This document shows positions 63,753 to 64,000 of a stretch of DNA of 64,000 nt, piece by piece. The first letter of the stretch is position 1. Each line of letters begins with the position of its first letter. Source of the stretch: Gallionella sp. (GTDB lineage Bacteria; Pseudomonadota; Gammaproteobacteria; Burkholderiales; Gallionellaceae); the NCBI GenBank assembly GCA_023259035.1, contig JAHFRA010000005.1, forward strand, positions 1 to 64,000. The letters are read 5' to 3'. Under the pieces are notes generated by a model. That model had not been told where the DNA came from. It was given only the letters and a program-made list of their open reading frames with translations, and did not search any database. Both the position numbers and the translations under genes were made by a program.

Positions 63753-64000
63753 CCGCAGTTTCCGCAATGCAAGGTGGGACGATGGGCATATTTGGCGCGC
63801 ACACCGCGCCTTGTAACAAACATGGAGAAAGGTTAAGGTGGCGGCGGGGCGCCGCTACCCGCTATTCTGCACAAGCAGCCAAGTAACAGCATGCCCGCAA
63901 ATCGCCACGATCAGGCGGTTGGCAGGCTAATAGAGCGAGTAACGAAAATAATAATGATCTATATTATCCATATTATTAAGTTCGCGATAATGGCAACCGT

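Overview
The window looks like the chromosome of a betaproteobacterium. Support comes from the Pil-Chp block pilG-pilH-pilI-pilJ-chpA next to algH-ruvX-pyrB-dihydroorotase, the pilE-fimT-pilV-pilW-pilX-pilY1 operon layout, and an MSHA-type pilus locus. A Nitrosomonadales/Gallionellaceae-like host is my best guess, but that is an impression from gene content and not a measured placement. No rRNA, tRNA or CRISPR array was seen.

Layout. 1-1157 (-): start of an Mla phospholipid-transport operon (mlaF, mlaE cut by the window edge). 1331-15855 (+): an NtrC-type regulator, then an MSHA-type pilus assembly locus (mshM, mshL, mshN, mshE, mshG, PilM/PilN-like, PilO-like and MshK-like proteins, a 604-residue PilX-like protein, a prepilin). 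It converges on 16029-24592 (-), the first pilE-fimT-pilV-pilW-pilX-pilY1 operon, with a hairpin terminator between them. Next come xthA and a frameshifted DUF4124 gene. 26843-34596 (-) is a second, diverged pilE-fimT-pilV-pilW-pilX-pilY1 operon, preceded on the same strand by a MASE1 histidine kinase and an ANTAR-domain regulator (35032-37151). 37606-44745 holds a methyltransferase, a CHASE-PAS-PAS-GGDEF-EAL protein, a glutaredoxin-like protein and oligopeptidase A.

45026-50256 is an accessory island, all on the minus strand except an insertion sequence: a nuclease-helicase-like DUF2075 protein, relBE, a complete IS with 16-bp target duplications, a mazEF pair in which both genes have lost their middle parts, and a DUF2442/DUF4160 pair. 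50287-53597 is pyrC'(inactive)-pyrB-ruvX-algH. 53742-62218 is the twitching chemosensory operon. An unrecognised 319-residue protein follows.

How it fits together. Much of the window concerns type IV pili and surface sensing: three pilus loci, two PilY1 tip proteins, the Pil-Chp pathway, and signalling proteins acting through c-di-GMP or RNA antitermination. A second theme is small palindromic DNA elements. They sit in intergenic spacers and, unusually, in frame inside conserved genes (prlC twice, the ruvX start, the leader of the mshK-like gene, pilI, the pilV2 leader). That theme, the ANTAR/pilus arrangement and the gutted mazEF pair are the parts most worth following up.
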